Source of the DNA: an uncultured Oscillospiraceae bacterium | GTDB taxonomy: Bacteria; Bacillota; Clostridia; Oscillospirales; Acutalibacteraceae | Assembly (NCBI GenBank): GCA_900552985.1 | Contig: USBP01000045.1 | Coordinates: 1-8,615 of the forward strand | Reading direction: 5' to 3' | DNA length: 8,615 nt | Shown: positions 1 through 7,238 of the stretch, one piece after another | How the letters are laid out: every line of letters begins with the position of its first letter | Position numbering within the stretch: position 1 is the first letter of the stretch | The notes under the pieces: generated by a model | What the model saw: the letters and a program-made list of their open reading frames with translations, nothing else | Databases searched by the model: none | What the model was told of the DNA's origin: nothing | Translations under genes and position numbers: made by a program

Positions 1-267
1 CATCCTCAAAGCGAGACTGAAGGCCCCGAAAGGTTTTTCCCGGAGCCTGTAAGTCGTTCAGGGCCCCAAACGTAACGATAGGCCCAGGCGGCATTAGATG
101 CCACCCATTGCGTGCACGTGAGGGGACTTTTTGGCCCGAAGGGCAAAAAGCGAACCTTCCTGCCTGGTTGAAGTTAGAGTTCAGATGTTAGGCCTTCAAT
201 ATGAAGGAACCCAAGCGGCAAACTAAGAGCCTGATTCTTCGCTGAAGAATCAGGCTCTCTCTTTTTG
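1..267 (+). ncRNA. Structured non-coding RNA, family uncertain (raiA-type RNA possible)
   Basis: No protein is supported here. What is seen is dense pairing on the plus strand. TGAAGGCC (18-25) pairs perfectly with GGCCTTCA (191-198) and closes the molecule. Inside it, CCAGGC (84-89) pairs with GCCTGG (162-167). GGGCC (61-65) can pair with GGCCC (81-85), but that overlaps the previous helix by two bases. GGCAT/ATGCC (90-94/98-102) forms a short hairpin. CTTTTT-G-GCCC/GGGC-AAAAAG (127-137/141-150) is a 10-bp hairpin with one bulged G. CCGAAAGG (26-33) could form a GNRA-capped hairpin. A strong terminator follows at 226-267. The size, compact fold and terminator fit a free-standing RNA rather than a riboswitch, since the next gene is convergent. 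I see none of the signature boxes of RNase P RNA, tmRNA, SRP RNA or a T-box. A raiA-type RNA is my best guess, from general form only. No promoter is visible, so the 5' end may lie beyond the window. Confidence 0.6.
226..267 (+). terminator. Intrinsic terminator of the left-edge RNA, perhaps bidirectional
   Basis: AGAGCCTGATTCTTC (226-240) and GAAGAATCAGGCTCT (244-258) form a perfect 15-bp stem with a 3-nt loop. CTCTTTTT follows on the plus strand, so the main use is to end the plus-strand RNA. On the minus strand the stem lies 22 nt past the glyS stop and is followed by the weaker tract TAGTTTG, so it may also stop glyS transcription. Confidence 0.9.
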
Positions 268-279
268 CCCACGCTTTGT

Positions 280-1662
280 TTAAAACGCGAGCTTCTCCTC
301 AATATAGGCAACCAGCCCGTCCACCGGCAGACGAACCTGCTGCATAGAGTCGCGGTCACGCACGGTGACGCAGCCATCCGTTTCGCTGTCGAAATCATAG
401 GTCACGCACATTGGCGTGCCGATTTCATCCTGCCTGCGGTAACGCTTGCCAATTGAACCGGCGTCATCATATTCCACCATAAAATGCTTTGCGAGCAGAT
501 CATGCACCTTCATCGCGCCCTCGCTGAGCTTTTTGGAGAGGGGAAGCACTGCCGCTTTCATCGGAGCAAGCGCCGGGTGCAGGTGCAGCACGACGCGGGT
601 GTCGTTCTTCTCCGCATCCACGACCTCTTCATCATAAGCATCGCACAGGAAGGCGAGCGCCACCCGGTCCGCACCGAGGGAGGGCTCAATGACATAGGGC
701 AAATATTTCTCATTCGTCGTCTGATCAAAATACTCCAGGCTCTTGCCGGAGGTGTTCTGATGCTGCGTCAGGTCAAAATTTGTCCGGCTCGCAACGCCCC
801 ACAGCTCGCCCCAGCCGAAGGGGAAGAGGTATTCAAAATCCGTCGTCGCGTTGGAGTAGTGGGAAAGCTCCTCCTGCTCATGGTCGCGCAGGCGAAGGTT
901 TTCATCCCGCATGCCAAGCGAGAGCAGCCATTTGTGGCAATAATCCTTCCAATAGGAGAACCACTCAAGCTCTGTGCCCGGTTTGCAGAAAAACTCCAGC
1001 TCCATCTGCTCAAATTCCCGTGTACGGAAGGTGAAGTTGCCGGGCGTAATCTCATTGCGGAAGGATTTGCCGATCTGGCAGACGCCGAAGGGAATCTTCC
1101 TACGGGTTGTACGCTGAATATTCGGGAAGTTAACGAAGATGCCCTGCGCCGTTTCCGGGCGGAGGTAAAGCTCGTTTTTCGCATCCTCCGTTACACCCTG
1201 GAACGTTTTAAACATCAGGTTAAACTTGCGGATATCGGTGAAATCACATGCGCCGCACTCCGGGCAGACGATCTTGTGCTCCCTGATATAATCGGACATC
1301 TGCTCAAAGCTCCAGCCCGCAGGATTGACGCCCGTATCCTCAATCAGCTTATCCGCACGGTGGCGCGTTTTACAGGCCTTGCAATCCATCAGCGGGTCAG
1401 AAAACCCGCCCACATGGCCGGATGCAACCCAGGTCATCGGGTTCATCAGGATTGCAGAATCCAAGCCGACATTATAAGGATTCTCCTGCACAAACTTTTT
1501 CCACCAGGCGCGTTTGACATTATTTTTAAATTCCACGCCCAGAGGGCCATAATCCCAAGTGTTCGACAGGCCGCCATAAATTTCGCTGCCAGGGTAAACA
1601 AAGCCCCGTGCTTTGCAGAGCGCGACAACCTTTTCCATCGTCTTTTCCGTGTTTGAAAGCAT
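280..1662 (-). CDS. glyS: Glycine--tRNA ligase, dimeric (alpha2) type
   Basis: This is the cytoplasmic class II synthetase that charges tRNA-Gly with glycine using ATP. The 460-aa length is normal for the single-chain alpha2 form, which differs from the split glyQ/glyS form of many bacteria. Seen in order: an N-terminal catalytic start with the WDYGP motif (36-40); a zinc-ribbon-like insertion with Cys94, Cys97, Cys133 and Cys136; RPETAQGIF (168-176); motif 2 around FRNE (201-204) and FRTREFEQ (212-219); motif 3 EPSLGADR (326-333); and an anticodon-binding domain from about 357 to the end. The ATG at 1662 is preceded by GGAAGGGG with 7-nt spacing, and translation from it begins just before the conserved core. 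A strong promoter sits about 40-70 bp upstream. The resulting leader is only about 33 nt, so it holds no T-box. The gene is separated from yfbR by 128 bp and is probably its own transcription unit, with some read-through from pyk-yfbR possible. Confidence 0.98.
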   Translation of the reverse strand: MLSNTEKTMEKVVALCKARGFVYPGSEIYGGLSNTWDYGPLGVEFKNNVKRAWWKKFVQENPYNVGLDSAILMNPMTWVASGHVGGFSDPLMDCKACKTRHRADKLIEDTGVNPAGWSFEQMSDYIREHKIVCPECGACDFTDIRKFNLMFKTFQGVTEDAKNELYLRPETAQGIFVNFPNIQRTTRRKIPFGVCQIGKSFRNEITPGNFTFRTREFEQMELEFFCKPGTELEWFSYWKDYCHKWLLSLGMRDENLRLRDHEQEELSHYSNATTDFEYLFPFGWGELWGVASRTNFDLTQHQNTSGKSLEYFDQTTNEKYLPYVIEPSLGADRVALAFLCDAYDEEVVDAEKNDTRVVLHLHPALAPMKAAVLPLSKKLSEGAMKVHDLLAKHFMVEYDDAGSIGKRYRRQDEIGTPMCVTYDFDSETDGCVTVRDRDSMQQVRLPVDGLVAYIEEKLAF

Positions 1663-1701
1663 GTTGATGCCCCTTCCAGATTCTTTCCTTTTCTTCGTAA
1701 A

Positions 1702-1730
1702 ATCATAGCGGAAAGGCCTTAAAATGTCAA
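1702..1730 (-). promoter_or_regulatory. Sigma-A promoter of glyS
   Basis: Reading the minus strand, TTGACA (1730-1725) and TATGAT (1707-1702) are separated by exactly 17 nt. This is a full-consensus -35 and a 5/6 -10. Transcription should start near 1695, leaving a leader of about 33 nt that contains the ribosome site at 1670-1677. Confidence 0.85.
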
Positions 1731-1790
1731 GGCGAACCCATCCAATCGCCGCCCCTGCACGCGCACGACAGGGCGGCAGCGTTCACCGGC

Positions 1791-2372
1791 CTAGCCCAAC
1801 TCATCCAGGGTGAGTGCATAGCTGGGGAGAAACTCCTCTAAAAAGCACTCCACCTCCGGCAGCTGCATGGCGTGCAGCGTGCTGAAGAGGGAGGCTTTCG
1901 CCCGGGCAAACTCCCGGTTGCCCGCCTTCTCTTCCTCCATGCACTTGACCAATGCGCTGATTTTATCCGCCGCTTTCACAAGCCTCCAGAGCTGCTCATC
2001 CTTCTCATCGAAAAAAAACAGCGCCTCATAATCCGGCCGGAGATCTGCCGGGAGCATCTCCATCAGCCTGCCGCAGGCGGAATCCTCCACGGCGCGATAG
2101 GCAGCGCGCAGCGCCGGGCTGTGGTATTTCACCGGCGTGGGCAAATCACCCGTCAGCGTTTCCGGCAGGTCGTGATACAATGCCAGCAGCGCGGCACGGG
2201 CAGCGTCTACCTGCCCGCCGAAGCGCCGGTTGCGCAAAACTGCAAGCGCATGCGCGATCACGGCAACCTCGCAGGAATGCTCCGTTAAATTCTCCTGCCG
2301 CGTGTTGCGCATGAGCGCCCAGCGGTCAATATATTTCATCCGGGAAACCATTGCAAAAAAATGAAAAGCCAT
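1791..2372 (-). CDS. yfbR: 5'-deoxynucleotidase, YfbR family (HD domain)
   Basis: This is a 193-aa HD-domain phosphohydrolase. The family removes the 5'-phosphate from deoxyribonucleoside monophosphates in the cytoplasm with a divalent metal, and so takes part in dNTP pool balance. It aligns almost along its length with E. coli YfbR as I remember it, sharing the RWxLMRN start, the TGDLPTPVKY block and the C-terminal SLDE-like end. Metal and substrate residues are present: His32, His67-Asp68, Glu71, Asp76 and Asp136. The ATG at 2372 was chosen because it matches the E. coli N-terminus and has AGGGAGG (2379-2385) 6 nt upstream. A longer reading from 2405 has no support. It begins 53 nt after the pyk stop with no terminator between, so it is probably co-transcribed with pyk. 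All key residues are intact, and the assignment is firm at family level. Substrate range is inferred from E. coli. Confidence 0.95.
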   Translation of the reverse strand: MAFHFFAMVSRMKYIDRWALMRNTRQENLTEHSCEVAVIAHALAVLRNRRFGGQVDAARAALLALYHDLPETLTGDLPTPVKYHSPALRAAYRAVEDSACGRLMEMLPADLRPDYEALFFFDEKDEQLWRLVKAADKISALVKCMEEEKAGNREFARAKASLFSTLHAMQLPEVECFLEEFLPSYALTLDELG

Positions 2373-2425
2373 ACCGCGCCTCCCTGCGCATGATAGCCCG
2401 CGCAAAATCGAGCGTTTCGCAGCAA

Positions 2426-4174
2426 TCAGACCGCGCTGCTGCTGAGCACTACGCCGCGCTCCGCATCAAGCGTAACTACCGCGCCTGTGCGCAGGACATT
2501 CGTCGCATTCTGGGCGCCGATAATCACCGGGATATCCAGGCTCAGGCCGACAATCGCTGCATGAGAATTCATCCCATCCTGCTGTGCAATGATCCCGCCC
2601 GCACGCTTGAGCAATGGAAGCATGTCATTGGTCGTCTGGTCAACCACCAGGATATCCCCATCCCGGAATTCCGTCTGTGCCTGCTGCGCGTTTGCACAGA
2701 CGCACAGGCGCGCGCAGGCCTTTTTCTTGGTCACGCCGCGGCCGGTGGCCAAAATATGGCCCACCACATGCACCTTCATCATATTGGTTGTGCCGGAAAT
2801 GCCAAGCGGCACGCCCGCTGTGATGGCAACCAGCTCTCCGCTTTTGACAAGGCCGGCATATTCCGCAGAATCGACGGCCTGGTTAAACAGCTCGTCTGTA
2901 GAGGCTTTCTCTTCAATCAGCAAAGGCGTAACGCCCCAGGAAAGATTGAGCTGGCGGCAGACACGCGCCTCCGTGCTGAAGCCAATGATCGGGCAGCTTG
3001 GGCGGAATTTGGAGATCATGCGCGCCGTTTTGCCGGATTTTGTAACGGTGATGATCGCCGCCGCGCCAAGATCATGCGCGGTTGTGCAGGTGGCATGAGA
3101 GATCGCCGTCGTCACATCGGGGTTTGCCTCCACCTCCCGCATCTTAAAGCGCTTAATATAATCAATATCCCGTTCTGTGCGCTCCGCAATGCGTGCCATC
3201 GTGCGCACCGCTTCCACCGGATATTGGCCGGCCGCCGTCTCGCCGGAGAGCATGATCGCACTCGTGCCGTCATAAATGGCGTTGGCAACATCGGTCGCTT
3301 CTGCGCGGGTCGGGCGTGGGTTTTTAATCATGGATTCCAGCATCTGGGTCGCCGTAATCACCTGCTTGCCGGCGTTATAGACCTTTTTGATAATCATTTT
3401 TTGCAGAACGGGTACATCCTCCAGCGGGATTTCAACCCCCATATCGCCGCGCGCCACCATAATCCCATCCGACACGCGCAGGATCTGGTCAATATTTTCC
3501 ACACCCTCCTGATTCTCAATCTTCGCAATGATGTTGATCCCATGGCAGTTAAATTCATCAAATATCTTTCGGATCTCCAGCACATCGGCGGCGGTGCGCA
3601 CAAAGGAAGCCGCGATAAAATCAAAGCCGTTTTGAATGCCGAAGATGATATCCTCCCGGTCGCGGTCGCTGATAAACGGCATGGAAAGGTGTGCGTTCGG
3701 CACGTTTACCCCTTTATGGTCAGAAATCATGCCGTCGTTCTGCACACGGCAGACAATATCGCCCTCCCGGATATTGCGGACAGTCAGCTCAATCAGCCCG
3801 TCATCCAGCAGGATTGTGGAGCCCTCCTGCACATCATTCGCAAGCTCCGGGAAACTGATGGAAGCCTGGGTTTCATCCCCCTCCACGGGCTTTGTGCGCA
3901 GCGTGAACGCCGTGCCCTTTTTCAGCATAACCCGGCCGTTTTTAAATGTGCCCAGACGGATCTCCGGGCCCTTGGTGTCCAGCATCGTGGCTACCGGAAG
4001 ATCCAGCTCCTCCCGCAGCCGGACGACGCGCTCGAGCATTTTTTTATGCATGTCGTGCGTCCCATGGGAAAAATTAAAACGGGCAACCGCCATACCGGCG
4101 CGCATCAACTCCCGCAGGACCTTGTCATCCTCTGTGGCAGGGCCCATGGTGCAGACGATCTTTGTCTTTCTCAT
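2426..4174 (-). CDS. pyk: Pyruvate kinase with C-terminal PEP-utiliser-type domain
   Basis: This enzyme catalyses the last step of glycolysis, phosphoenolpyruvate plus ADP to pyruvate plus ATP. The 582-aa length matches the long Bacillota form. Seen in order: the N-terminal start KTKIVCTMGPA; ARFNFSHG (31-38) with Arg32, Asn34, Ser36 and His37 for substrate and K+ binding; the LDTKGPEIR block (65-73); the small B domain to about 165; IAKIENQEG (216-224) with catalytic Lys218; MVARGDMGVE (239-248); and TATQMLESM (274-282). The alpha/beta C-domain runs to about 475. An extra domain (about 480-582) has SHAAIVGLS around His538, like the phosphohistidine domain of PPDK and PTS enzyme I. Its local context is NSHAA where TSHAA is usual. 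Glu101 aligns with the glutamate of K+-dependent enzymes (inference). The start at 4174 is chosen because AAAAGGAG lies 9 nt upstream and the protein starts directly at the family's conserved residues. The ATG at 4183 abuts the same ribosome site and is unlikely. Confidence 0.98.
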   Translation of the reverse strand: MRKTKIVCTMGPATEDDKVLRELMRAGMAVARFNFSHGTHDMHKKMLERVVRLREELDLPVATMLDTKGPEIRLGTFKNGRVMLKKGTAFTLRTKPVEGDETQASISFPELANDVQEGSTILLDDGLIELTVRNIREGDIVCRVQNDGMISDHKGVNVPNAHLSMPFISDRDREDIIFGIQNGFDFIAASFVRTAADVLEIRKIFDEFNCHGINIIAKIENQEGVENIDQILRVSDGIMVARGDMGVEIPLEDVPVLQKMIIKKVYNAGKQVITATQMLESMIKNPRPTRAEATDVANAIYDGTSAIMLSGETAAGQYPVEAVRTMARIAERTERDIDYIKRFKMREVEANPDVTTAISHATCTTAHDLGAAAIITVTKSGKTARMISKFRPSCPIIGFSTEARVCRQLNLSWGVTPLLIEEKASTDELFNQAVDSAEYAGLVKSGELVAITAGVPLGISGTTNMMKVHVVGHILATGRGVTKKKACARLCVCANAQQAQTEFRDGDILVVDQTTNDMLPLLKRAGGIIAQQDGMNSHAAIVGLSLDIPVIIGAQNATNVLRTGAVVTLDAERGVVLSSSAV

Positions 4175-4183
4175 CGAGAACAT

Positions 4184-4191
4184 CTCCTTTT
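4184..4191 (-). promoter_or_regulatory. Ribosome binding site that fixes the pyk start
   Basis: AAAAGGAG on the minus strand lies 9 nt before the ATG at 4174. It directly touches an in-frame ATG at 4183, which rules that codon out as the start. Reading further upstream to 4246 would add residues with no family match. Confidence 0.8.
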
Positions 4192-4256
4192 CCAAAGGAA
4201 GCGGCTTTTTCAGACAGGCACGCTTCATGGGGAGAGAAAAACCCATCTCTTCCCCC

Positions 4257-4321
4257 AGTATAGTTTAGCATAGGCGATTGCGCTTCCACAAGAATTAGAA
4301 TCCCCAAAAGCGAAGCTGCAA
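4257..4321 (-). promoter_or_regulatory. Candidate promoter region for pyk-yfbR
   Basis: Two arrangements are possible on the minus strand. One is TTGCAG (4321-4316), a 16-nt spacer, then TCTAAT (4299-4294). The other uses TATGCT (4272-4267) or TATACT (4262-4257), which are good -10 boxes without a convincing -35. None reaches the quality of the other promoters in this window. An imperfect hairpin GGGGAGAG/CTCTTCCCC (4229-4236/4247-4255) would lie at the start of the leader. Confidence 0.4.
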
Positions 4322-4367
4322 ATCGCTTCTTTTTTGTAGGCGATTGCCGGGGGGACGACCTTTGTGC

Positions 4368-4412
4368 ATAAAAATCCCGGCAAAGCAAAAAGCCGCTCTG
4401 CTTTGCCGGGAT
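4368..4412 (-). terminator. Intrinsic terminator of the ABC exporter transcript
   Basis: ATCCCGGCAAAGC (4374-4386) and GCTTTGCCGGGAT (4400-4412) form a perfect 13-bp stem with a 13-nt loop. On the minus strand it is followed by TTTTAT. It lies about 80 nt past the permease stop and separates the exporter unit from pyk. Confidence 0.92.
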
Positions 4413-4491
4413 ATAAATCTTTCAATACAGCCGACTGGCGAAAGGGAGCGTTCGCCGCAAAAGCCTTGCGCCAAGGAAGGCAGGTTGCTTT

Positions 4492-5742
4492 TTATCCTTT
4501 TGCGCCGCGCAAAATCCGCGCAAGCTCCTTTAACTTCGGCGGCTTGCCATACATCAGCACACCCACGCGGTAAATCCCCGCCGCGAGGAAGCCGACGCCA
4601 ATGATCGAGGCGATCAGGATCACAATGGAAAGGATAATCTGAACGACGGCCACCTCGCTCATCGCAATGCGGGCAAACATGGCCATCGGCGAGGTGAACG
4701 GCACAAAGGAGAGCGCCTTCATCAGCGTGCTGTCGACATTCCCGCTGACCATGGAGAAGAGCGTGGCCATGAAGGAGGCGACAAAGACAAGCATCACCGG
4801 CATAACCAGGGTGTTGACATCCTCCATCCGGCTGGCAAGCGATGCAAGCGCGCCAAAGAGGAACGCATAGAGGAAATACCCTGTTACAAAGAACAGGAGC
4901 GTATAGAGCACCAGCTCAAGCGGCATATCAAACAAGGAGGTAATCACCGAGCCGCTGTCCCAATAGCTGCGGTTCAGGTTAAAGAACAGGAAGGCGGAGC
5001 CCACAATCAGCACGAGCTGCACAAGCCCCGCAAGCCCTGTGCCGACCACCTTGCCGAACATCAGGCTGCTCGGCTTCGCAGAAGTGATCAGCAGCTCCAT
5101 GGCCTTAGAGCTTTTTTCGGTCACCACGCTCGACGCTACAAACTGGCCATACATCAGGATGGTCATATACAGGGCGAACATAAGGATGAAGGTATAAAAA
5201 TAACTCTTCATCTGATCTTTGCCGGTGGTGATCGTCTCACCCTCGGCCTTTGCGGAAAGCAGCTGCTGCGATTGCTGCGCCGTGAGGCCGAGCTGCTGCA
5301 TCGTATCCGCCCGGTATTTCGAGACGATCAGCTCGTCAAGCGTGAGGGAGACGGTATCCGTCATGCTGAGGTTACTTACGATATACTGATAGTTCAGCGG
5401 GGATTGTAAAAGCAGGGCAAAGCGGTAGGAGCCTGCCTCAACCTTCGCTTTCAGCGTATCCACATCCGCATCCGCCAGCTCCCAGTCGTACTGCGGGAGG
5501 GCGGAGGAGAAGAAGGCGAGGCTCGCCTGCGCGTCTGCACCCGAAGCGTCCGCCAGCGCTACCAGCTCGCGCTCCTGGCCGGGCTGCTCTGCCTGCGCGT
5601 CTGCGCCAAAGGCCTCCTTCAAACGCGGGAAAAACAGCACACCAGCCAGCAGAAGAATCGCCAGAAGCGTGATGGCGATAAAAACCTTGTTTTTGGCATA
5701 GTTTTTGAATTCAAACCGGAATACCGTAAAAAACTGCTTCAT
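4492..5742 (-). CDS. ABC-2 type transporter permease (NatB/YhaP type)
   Basis: This is the membrane partner of the ATPase encoded just upstream, in an exporter of the NatAB/YhaQP class. The 416-aa protein has the class layout: one N-terminal helix (about 22-40), a large outer domain of about 130 residues without cysteine, then a cluster of about five helices from near 180 to 395. The ABC-2 signature VVTEKSSKAMELLITS lies just after the second helix, where the conserved glutamate sits on the cytoplasmic side. The end is short and basic (PPKLKELARILRGAKG). Its ATG at 5742 overlaps the ATPase stop by 4 nt (ATGA), which suggests translational coupling and equal dosage. The B. subtilis NatAB relative exports Na+. 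Other members move peptides or drugs, and the sequence does not tell which is moved here. Membrane segments were judged by eye. Confidence 0.93.
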   Translation of the reverse strand: MKQFFTVFRFEFKNYAKNKVFIAITLLAILLLAGVLFFPRLKEAFGADAQAEQPGQERELVALADASGADAQASLAFFSSALPQYDWELADADVDTLKAKVEAGSYRFALLLQSPLNYQYIVSNLSMTDTVSLTLDELIVSKYRADTMQQLGLTAQQSQQLLSAKAEGETITTGKDQMKSYFYTFILMFALYMTILMYGQFVASSVVTEKSSKAMELLITSAKPSSLMFGKVVGTGLAGLVQLVLIVGSAFLFFNLNRSYWDSGSVITSLFDMPLELVLYTLLFFVTGYFLYAFLFGALASLASRMEDVNTLVMPVMLVFVASFMATLFSMVSGNVDSTLMKALSFVPFTSPMAMFARIAMSEVAVVQIILSIVILIASIIGVGFLAAGIYRVGVLMYGKPPKLKELARILRGAKG

Positions 5743-6650
5743 ACCGCTCCCCCCGTGTAGCTGACAAAGATATCGTTGAGGGAGGGCTCATAAACACGGA
5801 AGCCGTCGATATCAAAACCCTGGCCCGTCAACGCGGTCAAAAAGGCATCCTTCCGGCTGGCGTTTGCAAGGGTCACCCTCAGCTCGCCCTCCTTCAGCTC
5901 TGCGCTCTCCACCAGCTCCGCCGGCAGCTGCTCTGCCCACCGCTGCACGTTCTCCAGCTGCTGGGTAGAGATCACCAGCTGGTTTCGTTCATAACCGCGC
6001 TTGATCTCACGGATATTGCCGGAGAGAACGATCTTCCCCTGATTGAGGATTGCAATCTCGTTGCAGAATTCCTCCACATAATTCATCTGATGGCTGGAAA
6101 AGAATACAAGCTTCCCTTGCCTGATGCATTCTTTCACCAGCTCCTCCAAAAGCATTGCGTTCACAGGGTCGAGGCCGGAAAAAGGCTCGTCGAGAATGAC
6201 AATCTGCGGATCGCAGATGAGTGTTGCAACCAGCTGGATCTTCTGCTGGTTGCCCTTGGAGAGCGTATCCAGCTTTTTGTTTGCATATTCGCCCATGCCG
6301 AGCCGGTCGAGCAAACGCAGCGCCTCCTTTTTTGCCTGGCGGGCCGGTACGCCCTGCAGCGCCGCAAAATAAAGCAGCTGCTCCAAAATCACCTTTTTGG
6401 GGTATAGACCGCGTTCCTCCGGCAGGTAGCCGATTCTGACCCGGTTGGTATCCAGGGGCTTACCATCGAGCAGCACCCGGCCGCTGTCGGCGTGGAAAAC
6501 CTGCATGATAATGCGGATCATCGTCGTTTTCCCTGCGCCGTTGCGCCCGAGCAGGCCAAGGGCGCGCCCGCTCTCGACGTTCAGATTGATGCCCTTAAGC
6601 ACCTGCTTTTCTCCAAAGCTTTTTGTAATGTTTTCGGCTGTCAGCCGCAT
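5739..6650 (-). CDS. ABC transporter ATP-binding protein (NatA/YhaQ type)
   Basis: This 303-aa cytoplasmic ATPase powers the ABC-2 permease that follows it. All nucleotide-binding motifs are intact: Walker A GRNGAGKTT (35-43), the signature LSKGNQQ (130-136), Walker B IVILDEP (150-156), the D-loop SGLDP (158-162) and the switch histidine His187. The Q-loop region reads GYLPEERGLYPK (74-85), with glutamate where glutamine is usual. I know this from the NatA/YhaQ subgroup, so it is not a defect. About 85 residues after the ATPase core (from about 215) form the C-terminal extension typical of the subgroup. The ATG at 6650 has AAAGGAG 7 nt upstream. A good promoter lies at 6713-6741, and read-through from the regulator/membrane-protein pair is also possible. 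Confidence 0.96.
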   Translation of the reverse strand: MRLTAENITKSFGEKQVLKGINLNVESGRALGLLGRNGAGKTTMIRIIMQVFHADSGRVLLDGKPLDTNRVRIGYLPEERGLYPKKVILEQLLYFAALQGVPARQAKKEALRLLDRLGMGEYANKKLDTLSKGNQQKIQLVATLICDPQIVILDEPFSGLDPVNAMLLEELVKECIRQGKLVFFSSHQMNYVEEFCNEIAILNQGKIVLSGNIREIKRGYERNQLVISTQQLENVQRWAEQLPAELVESAELKEGELRVTLANASRKDAFLTALTGQGFDIDGFRVYEPSLNDIFVSYTGGAV

Positions 6651-6712
6651 GGAATCACTCCTTTCACAGGCAGCTTGGAACCGCCTTAATAGAATTATTT
6701 TTCAATGGGTTC

Positions 6713-6741
6713 AGTATAGAAAACTTTGTTCCCGCCGTCAA
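6713..6741 (-). promoter_or_regulatory. Sigma-A promoter of the ABC exporter genes
   Basis: On the minus strand TTGACG (6741-6736) and TATACT (6718-6713) are separated by 17 nt. It sits between the membrane-protein stop (6764) and the ATPase start (6650). Transcription should begin near 6706, leaving a leader of about 56 nt. I see no clear operator in it. Confidence 0.8.
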
Positions 6742-6763
6742 GCCTTTTCTCCTGCCATTTTGA

Positions 6764-7234
6764 TCATAGCCTGCGCCTGTGATAGACAAGCGAAACCAGC
6801 AAAACAGCGAGGAAAAAGAGCAAAACGGCCAAAAGCGTCAGGCCAACGGTGCTGCTAAAAAACATCGCTGTCAGAAGCGCAGGCGGAAGCACCAGGAAAA
6901 ACGCCCAGCCGACGGCGGAAAACGCTTTTCGGCTGATCAGCTGCGTGCGCTCATCCATCTCCTCCACATAAGCCTTTTTGAGCTTTTCCGGGTTGCGGCA
7001 GGTGCGAATTGTGCTGATGAAAGAGACCAGGCTGAGCACTAACAGCGACAGCACCATGCCCGCCTGAAACCCGCTGCCGAAATCACTCAAGGGGCGCTGG
7101 AAAAATGGGCTCCATGCGAACCGGAAGAGCAGCATGCTCACAGCGGAGAGAATCGACGGAATCCATAGGAGGATTCCCCTGAAGATCATTGTTTTTCTAT
7201 ATTTCTTCAGATGGTTCGTGTTGATTCTTTCCAT
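6764..7234 (-). CDS. Four-helix membrane protein with a DER motif, partner of the Xre regulator
   Basis: I do not recognise a named function. The 156-aa protein has four likely membrane helices at about 20-38, 55-76, 107-126 and 128-151. Between helices 2 and 3 lies a charged loop with MDERTQLISRKA (93-104). Similar DERxxxIxxKA motifs occur in small membrane proteins of unknown function in Bacillota (DUF2178-like), often next to small Xre regulators. The ATG at 7234 was chosen because AGGAGG (7249-7244) lies 9 nt upstream. This ribosome site sits in the final glutamate codons of the regulator gene. Only 4 nt separate the two genes. An upstream reading to 7381 would overlap the regulator and is rejected. 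The context suggests a job linked to the regulator, perhaps sensing at the membrane or binding it, but this is inference. No cysteine pair, protease or kinase motif is visible. Confidence 0.85.
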   Translation of the reverse strand: MERINTNHLKKYRKTMIFRGILLWIPSILSAVSMLLFRFAWSPFFQRPLSDFGSGFQAGMVLSLLVLSLVSFISTIRTCRNPEKLKKAYVEEMDERTQLISRKAFSAVGWAFFLVLPPALLTAMFFSSTVGLTLLAVLLFFLAVLLVSLVYHRRRL

Positions 7235-7238
7235 AGCT

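Larger units (their letters stand above)
4175..4491. other. 317-bp non-coding stretch between the ABC permease and pyk
   Basis: From the right, this holds about 80 bp with no clear signal apart from a short hairpin CCTTG/CAAGG (4464-4468/4472-4476). Next come the permease terminator (4368-4412), the direct repeat TAGGCGATTGC (4337-4347 and 4271-4281), the candidate pyk promoter region and the pyk leader with its ribosome site. Short open frames here have no ribosome site or recognisable product. Confidence 0.7.

Noticed and set aside
484..1656. A 390-codon open frame on the plus strand
   Set aside because: Antisense to glyS and without family features. It is a codon-bias shadow.
1748..1777. 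GC-rich inverted repeat GCCGCCC/GGGCGGC just after yfbR
   Set aside because: It forms a stable stem, but neither strand has a T-tract after it, so I do not call it a terminator. A role in RNA end protection cannot be seen from the sequence.
2373..2405. Longer yfbR start at 2405
   Set aside because: The ATG at 2372 matches the family N-terminus and has AGGGAGG 6 nt upstream. The extra residues match nothing in the family.
2351..4273. A 640-codon open frame on the plus strand, longer than pyk itself
   Set aside because: It lies wholly antisense to pyk and part of yfbR, has no ribosome site and shows no recognisable domain. Its composition (rich in His, Arg, Asn) is what the complement of a biased coding frame gives.
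4309..4336. AAGCGA/TCGCTT followed by a run of T on the plus strand, terminator-like
   Set aside because: The stem is short with a long loop, and no plus-strand transcript is known or supported upstream. Probably chance.
4471..4490. Minus-strand AAAAAGCAACCTGCC resembling AAAAAGCGAACC of the left-edge RNA (145-156)
   Set aside because: The shared words are short and in a different order, and the surrounding helices of the RNA are absent. Not a second RNA copy.
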